Assembly: GCA_018268315.1 (NCBI GenBank)
Contig: JAFDWU010000002.1
Location: 186,001 to 250,000 of the forward strand
DNA length: 64,000 bases
Reading direction: 5' to 3'
Source: Armatimonadota bacterium
Lineage (GTDB): Bacteria; Armatimonadota; Fimbriimonadia; Fimbriimonadales; Fimbriimonadaceae
Shown here: in pieces, positions 33,077-41,249 of the stretch
Position numbering within the stretch: position 1 is the stretch's first letter
How the letters are laid out: each line of letters starts with the position of its first letter
The notes under the pieces: generated by a model
The model's database searches: none
What the model was told of the DNA's origin: nothing
The model's input: the letters and a program-made list of their open reading frames with translations, nothing else
Made by a program: the position numbers and the translations under genes

Positions 33077-34219
33077 CTAGTGGCCGTAGGGATTGCAGAG
33101 CGGATCGCCAACGATGACTTCCTTCCACTTCAGGATCGGCGAAGCCATCCAAAAACTCTCGGCGAGGTTATAGCCAGAGGTGTATCGATCAAACAAGATG
33201 TCGGGACGGTTGAGGCTAAACACGTACGGCTCGCTCACGTAGGCGGCGCAACCGCAGCAGCCTTGATCAATCAAGTCCGCCATGAGACTTTGCCCACCGG
33301 TCGTGTGGTTAAACGTGCGCCCGGAAGTGCTCACGAATGTCTGAGCAATCGAGCCGGGCTTGAATTTGAGCTTGTGATAGACGTCGGCATTGAACCAGCC
33401 ATCGTTACTTCCCCACGAGGCGTAACCCATCAACTCCTCAGTAGGCGCCGAAAAGACGCCGCTCGTCTGGATGCGTGAAACGAGCCCTTTGGTTTGAAGC
33501 TTGGCATTCGCAAGGCCAAGGGTTGACTGCATTGCCGCAAATCCTCCGGTTCTCCGGTTTTCGGCCTCGGCAAAGAAGAAAAGACCTTTCTCGGCGGTGG
33601 CTTCCACGCTTCGGTCGATCATCAGCTTGACTGCCGCCAGCGAGTAGCCATCGAGCCGCGTTGTAAGGAAGAGCTTGAAGTCTCGGTGCAAGAAGTGCTC
33701 CTGCTTCCCAAAATACGGATTGATTAGGCTCTTTAGCGATTGCTCGTCGATCGTGCGGGGCGGCTGTAGGTCTGAAAGGTCAATTGCCGCGAGAAGCGCG
33801 TTAATCGAAAGGCCCGAGTTCTTGATTCGCAGCGGAATTCCCTTCGTGGTCACCAGATAATCAAGAGTAAACCGACTCTCGTGCAGCCGGTGGGCCACGG
33901 GCTCCTCAATCAAATCGTAATATTCGTAGCGGGAGACTTCTTCCTCGGGCGGACAATTGACGTGCACGATGTTGGTGGCGGGAATCCCTCGCTTCTTCGC
34001 GTAATACTCGCCGATGGCTAGGCTATCGGGGCTCTTGTTGTTCACCACAACCAGAACGTGCTCTGCAAGAGGATGAGGCTTTACGATGGGGGTTTCGTCG
34101 GGCTGGCTGCTGGGCAGCCGAAGGTCACCGCAACCAACGGCAACGCCAAGCGCAACGGCACTGGCAAGAGCGCGTAAACTCCACCTTATGCCGGTCGCCA
34201 AATTGCCGCTTGTGATCAT
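33077..34219 (-). CDS. TIGR03790 family lipoprotein
   Basis: A 380-residue protein of the TIGR03790 family, found mainly in planctomycetes, armatimonads and some proteobacteria and of unknown function. The family core is visible: HVLVVVNNKSPDSLAIGEYY, KRGIPATNIVHVNCP and LDYLVTTKGIPLRI. A signal peptide ends in a lipobox-like AVGC, so it is probably a lipoprotein (Cys near residue 29). ATG 34219 is preceded by AGGAG at 7 nt; the longer open frame to 34405 covers the divergent desulfhydrase gene. Its start overlaps that of the desulfhydrase by 32 nt, head to head. Related proteins sometimes sit near sorted-surface-protein systems such as PEP-CTERM. Confidence 0.85.
   Translation of the reverse strand: MITSGNLATGIRWSLRALASAVALGVAVGCGDLRLPSSQPDETPIVKPHPLAEHVLVVVNNKSPDSLAIGEYYAKKRGIPATNIVHVNCPPEEEVSRYEYYDLIEEPVAHRLHESRFTLDYLVTTKGIPLRIKNSGLSINALLAAIDLSDLQPPRTIDEQSLKSLINPYFGKQEHFLHRDFKLFLTTRLDGYSLAAVKLMIDRSVEATAEKGLFFFAEAENRRTGGFAAMQSTLGLANAKLQTKGLVSRIQTSGVFSAPTEELMGYASWGSNDGWFNADVYHKLKFKPGSIAQTFVSTSGRTFNHTTGGQSLMADLIDQGCCGCAAYVSEPYVFSLNRPDILFDRYTSGYNLAESFWMASPILKWKEVIVGDPLCNPYGH
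34175..34180 (+). promoter_or_regulatory. Candidate -10 box of the desulfhydrase gene (leaderless)
   Basis: TAAACT, 7 nt before the ATG at 34188. It lies within the coding start of the divergent TIGR03790 gene. Confidence 0.45.
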
Positions 34220-35156
34220 TCCCACTCCTATACATCGGCTCAACAATCTTTCATCTGAAATCGGGGTCGACCTTTGGATCAAACGAGATGACCTTACCGG
34301 CTTTGCGATGGGAGGAAACAAGGGGCGGAAGCTGGAATATCTGATCGCGGACGCGCTTAAAGAAGGAGCAACCGTGGTTGTTACCTGCGGTTCTAGACAA
34401 AGCAACTTCGTGCGGCAGCTTGGCGCGGCCTGCGCAATGCACGGACTCCGATGCGTGGCCGCCGTGATGGACCTGCCCTTTGACTCGGCTGCCGGTAAGC
34501 CGAGAGGGGCCCATCCTTCTGGTGGTGGGAACGAAATTCTGAACCATTGGCTTGGAGTTGAGTTGCATCATTTCCCCGATGACGACTGGGAAGTGCTATA
34601 TCAGTACGCTGAGACCCTCGCATTCGCCCTTGAATCGAAAGGCGAGACAGTCTATCGAATTCCGGTTGGCGGCTCGTCACCGCTTGGCGCCCTTTCGTTC
34701 TACGAAGCGGGCAGAGAAATGCTTGCGCAGGGCGTCAAGATTGCCACCGTGGTAACCGCAAGCAGTAGTGGCAGCACCCAAGTTGGCCTTACCTACGCGC
34801 TTGCCTCCGAAGGCGTCAAGGTTGTGGGCATCGTAAGTGATCCAGAACCGGAGATCGTCCACGACTTTGTGAAGATTGGCGAGGGCCTTGCCGAACTGCT
34901 TGGCGTCAAGCCACTTGGACCGAACGCCTTTCTTCTCGATTTCGATTCAGTGGGACCCGGATATGGGGTTTCGAGCCCTGAGGGGGAAGAAGCAATCCGG
35001 TTGATGGCCACAAGAGAAGGAATCTTTCTCGACCCGGTCTACTCAGGCAAAGCCTTCGCGGGCTTGCTGAGGTTGGCAAGAAAAGGAAAGCTGGAAGGAC
35101 CGGTGCTGTTTTGGCATACAGGCGGCATGCCCACCCTATTTGCCACTGCTGATTAG
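34188..35156 (+). CDS. D-cysteine desulfhydrase / ACC deaminase family PLP enzyme
   Basis: A 322-residue fold-type II PLP enzyme. The lysine Schiff base is Lys45 in GGNKGRKLEY, and the phosphate/substrate segments TCGSRQSNFVRQLGAAC, SSSGSTQVGLTYAL and FWHTGGMPTLF match the D-cysteine desulfhydrase/1-aminocyclopropane-1-carboxylate deaminase family. It would release H2S, ammonia and pyruvate from D-cysteine, or deaminate ACC; the two activities cannot be separated by eye. The ATG 34188 is set by the family's start (IPTPIHRLNNLS soon after) and by a TAAACT box 7 nt upstream. The stop interlocks with the convergent gene (TTAG, 35153-35156). Confidence 0.9.
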   Translation: MPVAKLPLVIIPTPIHRLNNLSSEIGVDLWIKRDDLTGFAMGGNKGRKLEYLIADALKEGATVVVTCGSRQSNFVRQLGAACAMHGLRCVAAVMDLPFDSAAGKPRGAHPSGGGNEILNHWLGVELHHFPDDDWEVLYQYAETLAFALESKGETVYRIPVGGSSPLGALSFYEAGREMLAQGVKIATVVTASSSGSTQVGLTYALASEGVKVVGIVSDPEPEIVHDFVKIGEGLAELLGVKPLGPNAFLLDFDSVGPGYGVSSPEGEEAIRLMATREGIFLDPVYSGKAFAGLLRLARKGKLEGPVLFWHTGGMPTLFATAD

Positions 35157-35587
35157 CGCGGCAGGAAGGGAAACATCTCGCGGCTAATTTCGCCCACGTG
35201 GACCTTCCATTTTCCGTCTTGCTTAATCATTGGAATCTGAAAGTTCTTGTCGGTGGTTGCTCGCACCATGTAATTGTCCCAATAGGTCAGCTTGGCATTG
35301 GCCGTGTTATCAGAGGCGATAACGACATCGGTAATTTGATACCTGAATTTGAAGTATTTGGCGTACTTAAACGTTTCTTCCCACTTCTTGTGGATCATTT
35401 CCGGGGAGTCGTTTCCAATAATGCTGAGCTCAGTTAGCTTATCGATATCCTGCTTGGCAAGGGCATCCATGAATTTAACCGCGACCGGCTGAGGCCCGGC
35501 GGCATTTACAAGGAAGACACTGCCGATCACGGCAACTCCGGCAAGGATGAGAATCAGTATCCACGGAACTCGGCCAGCCTGCTTCAT
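35153..35587 (-). CDS. Membrane-anchored NTF2-like protein
   Basis: A 144-residue protein: one N-terminal membrane helix (WILILILAGVAVIGSVFLV, 9-27), then a small domain starting PQPVAVKFMDALAKQDIDKL that has the cone-shaped pattern of NTF2/DUF4878-like lipoproteins, ending in the strand DGKWKVHVGEISREM. Such domains usually bind small ligands or serve as scaffolds; no active site is visible. The next gene upstream (35611-36033) has the same plan, so the two may be distant paralogues. A TAATAT box 6 nt before the ATG suggests a leaderless transcript of its own rather than an operon. Confidence 0.65.
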   Translation of the reverse strand: MKQAGRVPWILILILAGVAVIGSVFLVNAAGPQPVAVKFMDALAKQDIDKLTELSIIGNDSPEMIHKKWEETFKYAKYFKFRYQITDVVIASDNTANAKLTYWDNYMVRATTDKNFQIPMIKQDGKWKVHVGEISREMFPFLPR

Positions 35588-35593
35588 GCGGGG

Positions 35594-35599
35594 ATATTA
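35594..35599 (-). promoter_or_regulatory. Candidate -10 box (leaderless) of the NTF2-like gene
   Basis: TAATAT on the minus strand, 6 nt before the ATG at 35587. Confidence 0.45.
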
Positions 35600-35610
35600 A
35601 ACCCCAATCC

Positions 35611-36033
35611 TCAAGGCTCCATCCCAAACGATTCCCTCACGATGCGCTCGCTCTCATCGGTATTGATCTTCCACTGGTGAAGATCCTTCTGCACCACAAA
35701 GATTAATTGCACGCGAAATCCGTTCGGCAACACATATTGGGCGTCGGCAAACACTTTTCGCGGCGAACGATCCACACGGATCAAACGGTAAGTCGCCCCT
35801 CGACGAATCAGGCTGCTCACCCGCAGGGCCAGCACCTGAGTAGCGGGTGACTGAACATCAAGGCAAACGTGCTCGAACTCGCGCGGGTCGTTCAGGAGGA
35901 TTGCCTCGTGAAACTCCCTGATCGCTGATTCAGGGCCGTAGTTTCTGAGCGACCAGAACACGCCGACCGTTACAACCGCCAAGATCAGTGCGACCAAGGT
36001 GCCGTGGGGTCTTACCGGTGTCTTTACTTCCAT
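35611..36033 (-). CDS. Membrane-anchored NTF2-like protein, second copy
   Basis: A 140-residue protein with one membrane helix (TLVALILAVVTVGVFWSL, 12-29) and a C-terminal domain whose layout (PESAIREFHEAILLNDPREF, then a strand-rich half ending KDLHQWKINTDES) matches the neighbouring NTF2-like protein. Sequence identity between the two is low by eye, but topology, length and adjacency suggest an old duplication. No lipobox. It is divergent from purE with 23 nt between the start codons. No catalytic residues stand out; function unknown. Confidence 0.6.
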   Translation of the reverse strand: MEVKTPVRPHGTLVALILAVVTVGVFWSLRNYGPESAIREFHEAILLNDPREFEHVCLDVQSPATQVLALRVSSLIRRGATYRLIRVDRSPRKVFADAQYVLPNGFRVQLIFVVQKDLHQWKINTDESERIVRESFGMEP

Positions 36034-36042
36034 AGCGCGGTG

Positions 36043-36048
36043 TATGCT
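36043..36048 (+). promoter_or_regulatory. Candidate -10 box of purE (leaderless)
   Basis: TATGCT, 8 nt before the purE ATG at 36057, in the 23-nt gap between divergent genes. Confidence 0.4.
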
Positions 36049-36056
36049 CTCATTCG

Positions 36057-36548
36057 ATGAGCAATCCCATCGTTGGAGTTATTATGGGCAGTCTGAGCGA
36101 TCACGAGACGATGCGTGGGGCAGAAGACATCCTAGCCAAGTTCGGAATACCCTTTGAAACTCACGTCGTGAGCGCTCATCGAACTCCGGATGGAATGGCC
36201 GAATACGCAAAGTCCGCTCGCAAGCGCGGCCTTAAAGTCATCATCGCCGGGGCCGGAGGCGCAGCACATCTTCCGGGCATGGTGGCGAGCTTCACTAGCC
36301 TTCCCGTCATCGGCGTGCCGGTGCCGAGCAAGCATCTTTCAGGCGTGGATTCCCTTCACAGCATCGTGCAAATGCCCGCGGGTGTGCCAGTTGCCACGGT
36401 GGGCATCGGAAATTCGCAGAATGCAGGATTGCTTGCGGTGAGAATTCTCTCTCTCAGCCAAACAGAACTGGAGCAGAAACTAGACGACCACTTTGCGGAG
36501 ATGCAGAACGCGGTCGCGAAAATGAATCAGGAATTAGAGGGTAGGTAG
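36057..36548 (+). CDS. purE: N5-carboxyaminoimidazole ribonucleotide mutase
   Basis: Class I PurE (163 residues) moves the carboxyl group of N5-CAIR to make CAIR in purine synthesis; it normally works with PurK, which is not in the window. The active-site segments GSLSDHETM (11-19), SAHRTPDGM and [14 protein letters not shown] are all intact, the last with the class I histidine. No ribosome-binding site is visible; a TATGCT box lies 8 nt upstream of the ATG. It stands alone between divergent and convergent neighbours. Confidence 0.96.
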   Translation: MSNPIVGVIMGSLSDHETMRGAEDILAKFGIPFETHVVSAHRTPDGMAEYAKSARKRGLKVIIAGAGGAAHLPGMVASFTSLPVIGVPVPSKHLSGVDSLHSIVQMPAGVPVATVGIGNSQNAGLLAVRILSLSQTELEQKLDDHFAEMQNAVAKMNQELEGR

Positions 36549-36550
36549 GA

Positions 36551-36566
36551 GTCCCGCTACCGGGAC
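36551..36566. terminator. Hairpin between purE and ndk
   Basis: GTCCCG (36551-36556) and CGGGAC (36561-36566) form a perfect 6-bp stem with a CTAC loop in the 32-nt convergent gap. There is no T run on either side, so it may be a weak terminator or a transcript-end stabiliser. Confidence 0.45.
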
Positions 36567-36580
36567 CCCCAATTAAGCCT

Positions 36581-36994
36581 TTACTTTGGCAAGCCTTCAC
36601 TAAACCAAAGCTTGACCTCTCGCGCGGCGGCATCGGCATCGCTGCTGGAGTGCGTGAGATTGTCGTCGATCGACAGCGCGAGATCGCCGCGAACGGAGCC
36701 AGGAGTTGCTTCCAGCGGGTTGGTAGCTCCCATCATCGTTCGAACTGCCTGAATCGCGTTCACGCCTTCAACCGCCATTGCCACAACCCGGCCACTGGTC
36801 AGATAATTCACAACGTCGTCAAAGAAGCCCTTGCCACGGTGCTCAGCATAGTGCTCCTCCACCAACGCGCGGTTGGGGCGGACAAGCTTGAGACCAACAA
36901 CCGTCAGGTCGCGAGCCTCAATGCGGCGGATGATTTCTCCGATAAGTCGGCGGTTAACGCCGCCTGGCTTGATTAAAACTAAAGTCGTTTCCAT
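36581..36994 (-). CDS. ndk: Nucleoside diphosphate kinase
   Basis: Ndk (137 residues) moves phosphate from ATP to other NDPs through a phosphohistidine. The catalytic histidine is His115 in DNLTHSSSD (normally N..HgSD), Lys9 in LIKPGGVNRRL and the NPLEATPGSVRGDLA loop bind nucleotide, and the hexamer-type Kpn loop region follows. ATG 36994 starts directly at the family's first strand (METTLVLIKP); the open frame continues 18 codons upstream without family support. AAGAG lies about 9 nt upstream of the ATG. Confidence 0.96.
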   Translation of the reverse strand: METTLVLIKPGGVNRRLIGEIIRRIEARDLTVVGLKLVRPNRALVEEHYAEHRGKGFFDDVVNYLTSGRVVAMAVEGVNAIQAVRTMMGATNPLEATPGSVRGDLALSIDDNLTHSSSDADAAAREVKLWFSEGLPK

Positions 36995-37063
36995 AGTGCG
37001 CTCTTGCAAACAAATCGCCTGAGCGCAACAGCGCTCAAGCGTTTGCATAGGGTACCCGGAGAC

Positions 37064-38371
37064 TTACTTTCCGCCGTTTGTCTCGCCCGTCTCTTTCGGC
37101 TGGCTGGCAGGCGGGGCAGCTTCGTAGCCCGCGAACAACAACGCACCCGAGGTTGCCTCGGTGATGAAGTAGAGGAACGGTCGATCTGCCGTAAACGTAA
37201 ATTCCTGCACGCGAACAGCGGTCGGCATCATCGTGATACCGGTCGCCGCAGCGGCCTCGGTTCCTTCCTCGTTCACATCGATGTAGGTCTTGTGAATGAA
37301 CTGGTCGATGATGAGGCGTTGCTTAACGGAAATTCCTGAAAAGTCCGCCTTGTCGCTCAAAGTCTCCTTCAAACCGAGCGCGGGCATGATGGCCTTCAAG
37401 TCAAGCGTCGAGTCGAACTTGAAGCTAGGCACGCGCACCAGGCTGTCGTGCTTCGTCGCGGTAGCGTTCCATTTCGTAAGCTGCTGAGCAGTCAGCCCTT
37501 TAAGGAAATCCTCCCACTTAACGCCCTTCGCAGGGAGGACGACCGTCATCTGAGCCCTGCCCTTGCCGTACGGCAGAACGATCCATTGGGCGTCCTTCGA
37601 TTCTCCGCCCGCGATCATCCCGCTTAGCTGCATCATGTCCACCGATTTCACCTTGCCATCGCTCTTTGTGAAGTCTGCGGGCCGCGTCATTTCTTTCTTG
37701 AATGGGGTCGTCCACATTCCGTGGAAGTAAACGGCGTTGGTCAGCACAACTTTGGTGTCGGTCGGGAGCTTATCGACCAGCGAGGGAATCTTCCCCGCTG
37801 TCTTTTCGCTTACCCAATCGTTGATTGCCTTACCCGCGTCGTCCTGCTGCTTGAAGTCGAGTGTTTTGGTGTCCGCCAGGAAGGCGTCCTGGGTTGTTTT
37901 GCTGTATTTGGAATCAATTTCAAAGCCAGTCTGAGTCCAGAGGCCGTTCGCGATGTTCAAAACCACGCCGCTATCCGCATCTCGAGTGAGCGTCATCAGC
38001 GTCTTGACCGCCGCCTGATAATCCGCATCCAGGATCTTGTTCAGGCCCATCGCGGTTTCCATTTCCTTCTTGGTTGTGCCTCCCGCGCCGGTGTAAGCCA
38101 TGCCAAGCGCAAGGCTAATGCTTGTCGGGCTGATCAGCCGGTTTTGGCCCTGATCTTTAATCAGGCTGCCAAGAGTCTTAAGCCCAAGCGTATTGAGGCC
38201 CGCTGTCACCTTCGGAAAATTCTTATCTACCTTCACGCTTGCCTCCGCGGCCTTTACCTCTTCAGGTGAAGCGGGGCGCATGGTTGTCGCAGAAGTGCTG
38301 GTGTCTCCAGCTCCGCCACAGCCAGCAATGAAAATTAGCCCAGACACGCCGAGAAAGAACGCAAACTTCAT
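37064..38371 (-). CDS. Lipoprotein serpin (serine protease inhibitor)
   Basis: A 435-residue serpin with a lipoprotein signal (MKFAFFLGVSGLIFIAGC, lipobox cysteine at 18) and a linker before the fold begins near residue 52 (NTLGLKTLGSLIKD). Serpin core segments are clear: ISPTSISLALGMAYTGAGGTT, the WV..KT.GKI block as DWVSEKTAGKIPSLVD, LTNAVYFHGMW and the C-terminal DRPFLYFI. The hinge EEGTEAAAATG (near 366-376) has the small side chains expected of an inhibitory serpin that traps its protease. Counting from the hinge puts P1-P1' near Thr-Ala in MMPTAVRV, so an elastase-like target is likely. AGGTGG lies 5 nt before the ATG. It is probably displayed on the cell envelope. Confidence 0.93.
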   Translation of the reverse strand: MKFAFFLGVSGLIFIAGCGGAGDTSTSATTMRPASPEEVKAAEASVKVDKNFPKVTAGLNTLGLKTLGSLIKDQGQNRLISPTSISLALGMAYTGAGGTTKKEMETAMGLNKILDADYQAAVKTLMTLTRDADSGVVLNIANGLWTQTGFEIDSKYSKTTQDAFLADTKTLDFKQQDDAGKAINDWVSEKTAGKIPSLVDKLPTDTKVVLTNAVYFHGMWTTPFKKEMTRPADFTKSDGKVKSVDMMQLSGMIAGGESKDAQWIVLPYGKGRAQMTVVLPAKGVKWEDFLKGLTAQQLTKWNATATKHDSLVRVPSFKFDSTLDLKAIMPALGLKETLSDKADFSGISVKQRLIIDQFIHKTYIDVNEEGTEAAAATGITMMPTAVRVQEFTFTADRPFLYFITEATSGALLFAGYEAAPPASQPKETGETNGGK

Positions 38372-38476
38372 AAGGTCCACCTGTTAGACGTTGCTGCTCG
38401 AGTCTAGATTCACAGCTTGTGTGGGCCTAATGCCCCGAGCAACTTTGCCCTTATTGGTAAATTATGCGTTATTACG

Positions 38477-39388
38477 ATGGCAGTAGCGAGTCTTCACCAA
38501 TTAACCGTCAAGTACGGCGATTTCGTGGCCCTTGATGACTTCACGGTGGACATCTCGGAAGGCTGCGTCGGTCTGCTCGGCCCGAATGGCGCGGGCAAAA
38601 CCACCCTCATTAAGACCTTGCTCGGATTCCTGACGCCGACGGCCGGCAGCGGCTCCGTCCTTGGAACTGACCTCAGCGATTGGCGGAGAATTCGCCAGCT
38701 TGTTGGCTACATGCCGGAGCAAGATTGCCACATCCCCGGCATGAGCGGCGTCGCGTTCGTTGCTTACGCAGGTGAGCTTGCGGGAATGCCGAAAGAACAG
38801 GCGCTGCGCCGCGCTCACGAAGTTCTGGAGTATTGCGGCCTCGGCGAAGCGCGATACCGAAACGTTGAAACGTATTCGACGGGCATGAGGCAGCGTATCA
38901 AGCTGGCGCAGGCTATCGTCCACGGTCCCAAACTGCTTCTCCTAGACGAACCCACCAACGGACTTGACCCCGCTGGTCGCGTTGAAATGCTGGAACTCGT
39001 GAGGGAGGTTTCGCACGGCAAGGGCCTAAGCGTCCTTGTTTGCAGCCACCTGCTTCCCGATATCGAAAAGACCTGCGATGAGGCGCTCGTTATCCTTCGC
39101 GGCAAGCTGCGAGAACAGGGCCTTATTAAAAACTTGAAGAAAGTCGACGGCCATCCGGTTGAAGTTGAGCTTGGCGAACCTTCACCCGAATTTGAAACGA
39201 TGATCGTGCAGGCGGGAATGCCGGTTATCCACCGCAAGCTCGCAACTTACCGCCTTGAGTCCCCCGGCTCGCCTCAGGAGGCTCTGCACCGGGTGCTGGC
39301 GACGGCGGCAAAGCTTGATCTCTCGGTGCGTGGGTTCCACGTGGCCGAGCGCAGCCTTGAAGAAGCCTTCTTGGAGGCGATCAACTAA
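38477..39388 (+). CDS. ABC-2 type transporter ATPase, first of two
   Basis: A 303-residue ABC ATPase with Walker A GPNGAGKTT, signature YSTGMRQRIKLAQ, Walker B LLLLDEPTNGLDP and a C-terminal extension of about 80 residues, typical of ABC-2-type exporters that lack a separate binding protein. It starts at ATG 38477, with a weak TATGCG box 8 nt upstream. It heads a four-gene operon: ATPase, permease, ATPase, permease, all overlapping by 1-4 nt. The signature in this ATPase and in the second are nearly the same, so the pair is probably an old duplication and may form a hetero-complex. Confidence 0.9.
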   Translation: MAVASLHQLTVKYGDFVALDDFTVDISEGCVGLLGPNGAGKTTLIKTLLGFLTPTAGSGSVLGTDLSDWRRIRQLVGYMPEQDCHIPGMSGVAFVAYAGELAGMPKEQALRRAHEVLEYCGLGEARYRNVETYSTGMRQRIKLAQAIVHGPKLLLLDEPTNGLDPAGRVEMLELVREVSHGKGLSVLVCSHLLPDIEKTCDEALVILRGKLREQGLIKNLKKVDGHPVEVELGEPSPEFETMIVQAGMPVIHRKLATYRLESPGSPQEALHRVLATAAKLDLSVRGFHVAERSLEEAFLEAIN

Positions 39389-40338
39389 TGAACTCACCGA
39401 TTGCTGATCTAAGCTACCGAAATTACGACGGCCCGCTCTCCGCCCCCGGCTTCCGCTGGTGGGTGGTGGCCAAGACGATGATGGGGATGGCGATCAAGAA
39501 GCGCGGCTTCTGGGTTTGGGCCACGATGGGCGCCTATTGGTACTTCATCTTGCTGGTGATGTTCTACTTCATGGACACCCTCACCGGCGGCCAAATTAAC
39601 CTGATGAAGCAGGTCATTTGGCCAGACCAGTTTGTGAACGCCTTCTCGCTGGCTCAGATTGTCCTCTTCAGCCTTGCCCTTCTTATCGGAATTGGCTCGA
39701 TATCCAACGACCGGCGCGCCAATGCGCTGTTGGTCTACCTGGGCAAGCCCTGCAGCAAGGCGGACTACTTATTTGGCAAATGGGTTGGCATATGCCTTCC
39801 AATTTCAATCGTCGCAGCCGTCCCGGCAGTTCTCTTCTACTTCTACTGCCTGATGAGCTACCGCACTTATGGCGTCATCGGCCAAGACATGTTCCTGCTG
39901 CCGAAGATACTTCTCGCCAGCTTTGTTCCTGGCTTCTTTCACGCATCTCTTTGCCTTGGGATTAGTTCTCTCTTCGACCAGGGTCGGCTCGCCGGAGGCG
40001 CGTATGCGGGAATTTACTTCATCAGCAACCTGATTACCAAGGCTATCCAAGTTGCCTACATCATAAGTGAGCACCCTCATGGCCGCCATTCAGTTGGGAC
40101 GCCAAATCCGTCGCTCGCAAATGCCTACTACTTCGCGGTAGATGGAATTCAAATTGGCCTAGCTAAAATCATCTTCCAGTCTGATGGTGGTCAGCTTATC
40201 GTTGGCTCACCTAAGGGAGGGAATGGAGCGATTCCGATTCCGTCAATCGGCTTTATCTTGCCCGTGTACTTCGGCATCTGCGCCGCCGCGATATGGATTG
40301 CCTATGTGCGGGTTCGCCCGGTGGAGGTGATTTCGTGA
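39388..40338 (+). CDS. ABC-2 type transporter permease, first of two
   Basis: A 316-residue protein with six membrane segments, near residues 38-62, 84-103, 133-155, 170-195, 205-223 and 292-310. The pattern is that of ABC-2 permeases with a long outside loop between the last two segments (SEHPHGRHSVGTPNPSLANAY). The N-terminal cytoplasmic stretch DLSYRNYDGPLSAPGFRWW contains the NYDG motif that several such permeases show. The ATG overlaps the ATPase stop by one base, and the stop overlaps the next gene's GTG by 4. The substrate is unknown; such modules export drugs, lipids or glycans. Confidence 0.85.
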   Translation: MNSPIADLSYRNYDGPLSAPGFRWWVVAKTMMGMAIKKRGFWVWATMGAYWYFILLVMFYFMDTLTGGQINLMKQVIWPDQFVNAFSLAQIVLFSLALLIGIGSISNDRRANALLVYLGKPCSKADYLFGKWVGICLPISIVAAVPAVLFYFYCLMSYRTYGVIGQDMFLLPKILLASFVPGFFHASLCLGISSLFDQGRLAGGAYAGIYFISNLITKAIQVAYIISEHPHGRHSVGTPNPSLANAYYFAVDGIQIGLAKIIFQSDGGQLIVGSPKGGNGAIPIPSIGFILPVYFGICAAAIWIAYVRVRPVEVIS

Positions 40339-41249
40339 TTACGCTTACCGGCGCATCGAAGTGGTACGGCCAGGTCATCGGCATTAACGACATCACGTGC
40401 GAGATCGGCCCCGGCATCACCGCTCTACTGGGCATGAATGGCGCTGGCAAGAGCACACTCATGAAGCTAGTTACCGGTCAGCTACGGCCGACAACCGGCG
40501 ACGTGAAAGTGCTTGGCATGGACCCCTTCGCAAACCCTGAGGTTTACAAGGAAGTCGGCTACTGCCCGGAAATCGACCGTTTCTACGAGCGCAGAACTGG
40601 GCGACAGTTCGTGAACTTCCTGGCGCGCATCAGCGGCATGTCTGCCGCCGATGCCAAGAGGCGGACGGAAGAGGTGCTTGAAATCGTCGGCATGAGCGAC
40701 CGCGCCAGCAAGCCCATCGCCAGCTACAGCAAAGGCATGCGGCAGCGCATCAAGCTGGCGCAGGCGATGCTGCTGGACCCCAAGATCATCCTGCTAGACG
40801 AGCCGCTGAATGGCCTCGACCCGGTCGGTAGGCGCGAACTGATCGATCTCCTAGCCTGGCTTGCAGGGCAGGGACGCACGGTGCTCGTCTCAAGCCATAT
40901 CCTTTACGAAGTCGAACAGATGACTCGCTCGCTCCTGCTCCTTCATCGCGGAAGGCTGCTGGCGACCGGCGACCTAAAGGTAATCCGATCACTCATCGAC
41001 AAATATCCACACAAGGTGAGGATTGAAACCGACGATGCGAAGCGACTCGCCGGAATCATCACCGAGTTCCCGAACATCGTAAGCCTGCGCTTTGGCATAG
41101 ACGGGGTGCTGGATCTCGAAGTCCGGGAGCCGGACATCTTCTATAGGAACCTAAACAAGGCGATTCTCGATAAGAACCTGCCCGTCAACGGCTTCCAGAG
41201 CCCTGACAACAACTTGGAAGCTGTTTTCAGCTATTTGGTGGAGCGATAA
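40335..41249 (+). CDS. ABC-2 type transporter ATPase, second of two
   Basis: A 304-residue ATPase with Walker A GMNGAGKST, signature YSKGMRQRIKLAQAM and Walker B IILLDEPLNGLDP. The start is GTG 40335: GGAGG ends 7 nt before it and the codon overlaps the permease stop (GTGA). The open frame before it lies inside the permease gene. Like the first ATPase it has a C-terminal regulatory extension of about 90 residues. It probably partners the following permease, or both ATPases serve one mixed transporter. Confidence 0.9.
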   Translation: MITLTGASKWYGQVIGINDITCEIGPGITALLGMNGAGKSTLMKLVTGQLRPTTGDVKVLGMDPFANPEVYKEVGYCPEIDRFYERRTGRQFVNFLARISGMSAADAKRRTEEVLEIVGMSDRASKPIASYSKGMRQRIKLAQAMLLDPKIILLDEPLNGLDPVGRRELIDLLAWLAGQGRTVLVSSHILYEVEQMTRSLLLLHRGRLLATGDLKVIRSLIDKYPHKVRIETDDAKRLAGIITEFPNIVSLRFGIDGVLDLEVREPDIFYRNLNKAILDKNLPVNGFQSPDNNLEAVFSYLVER

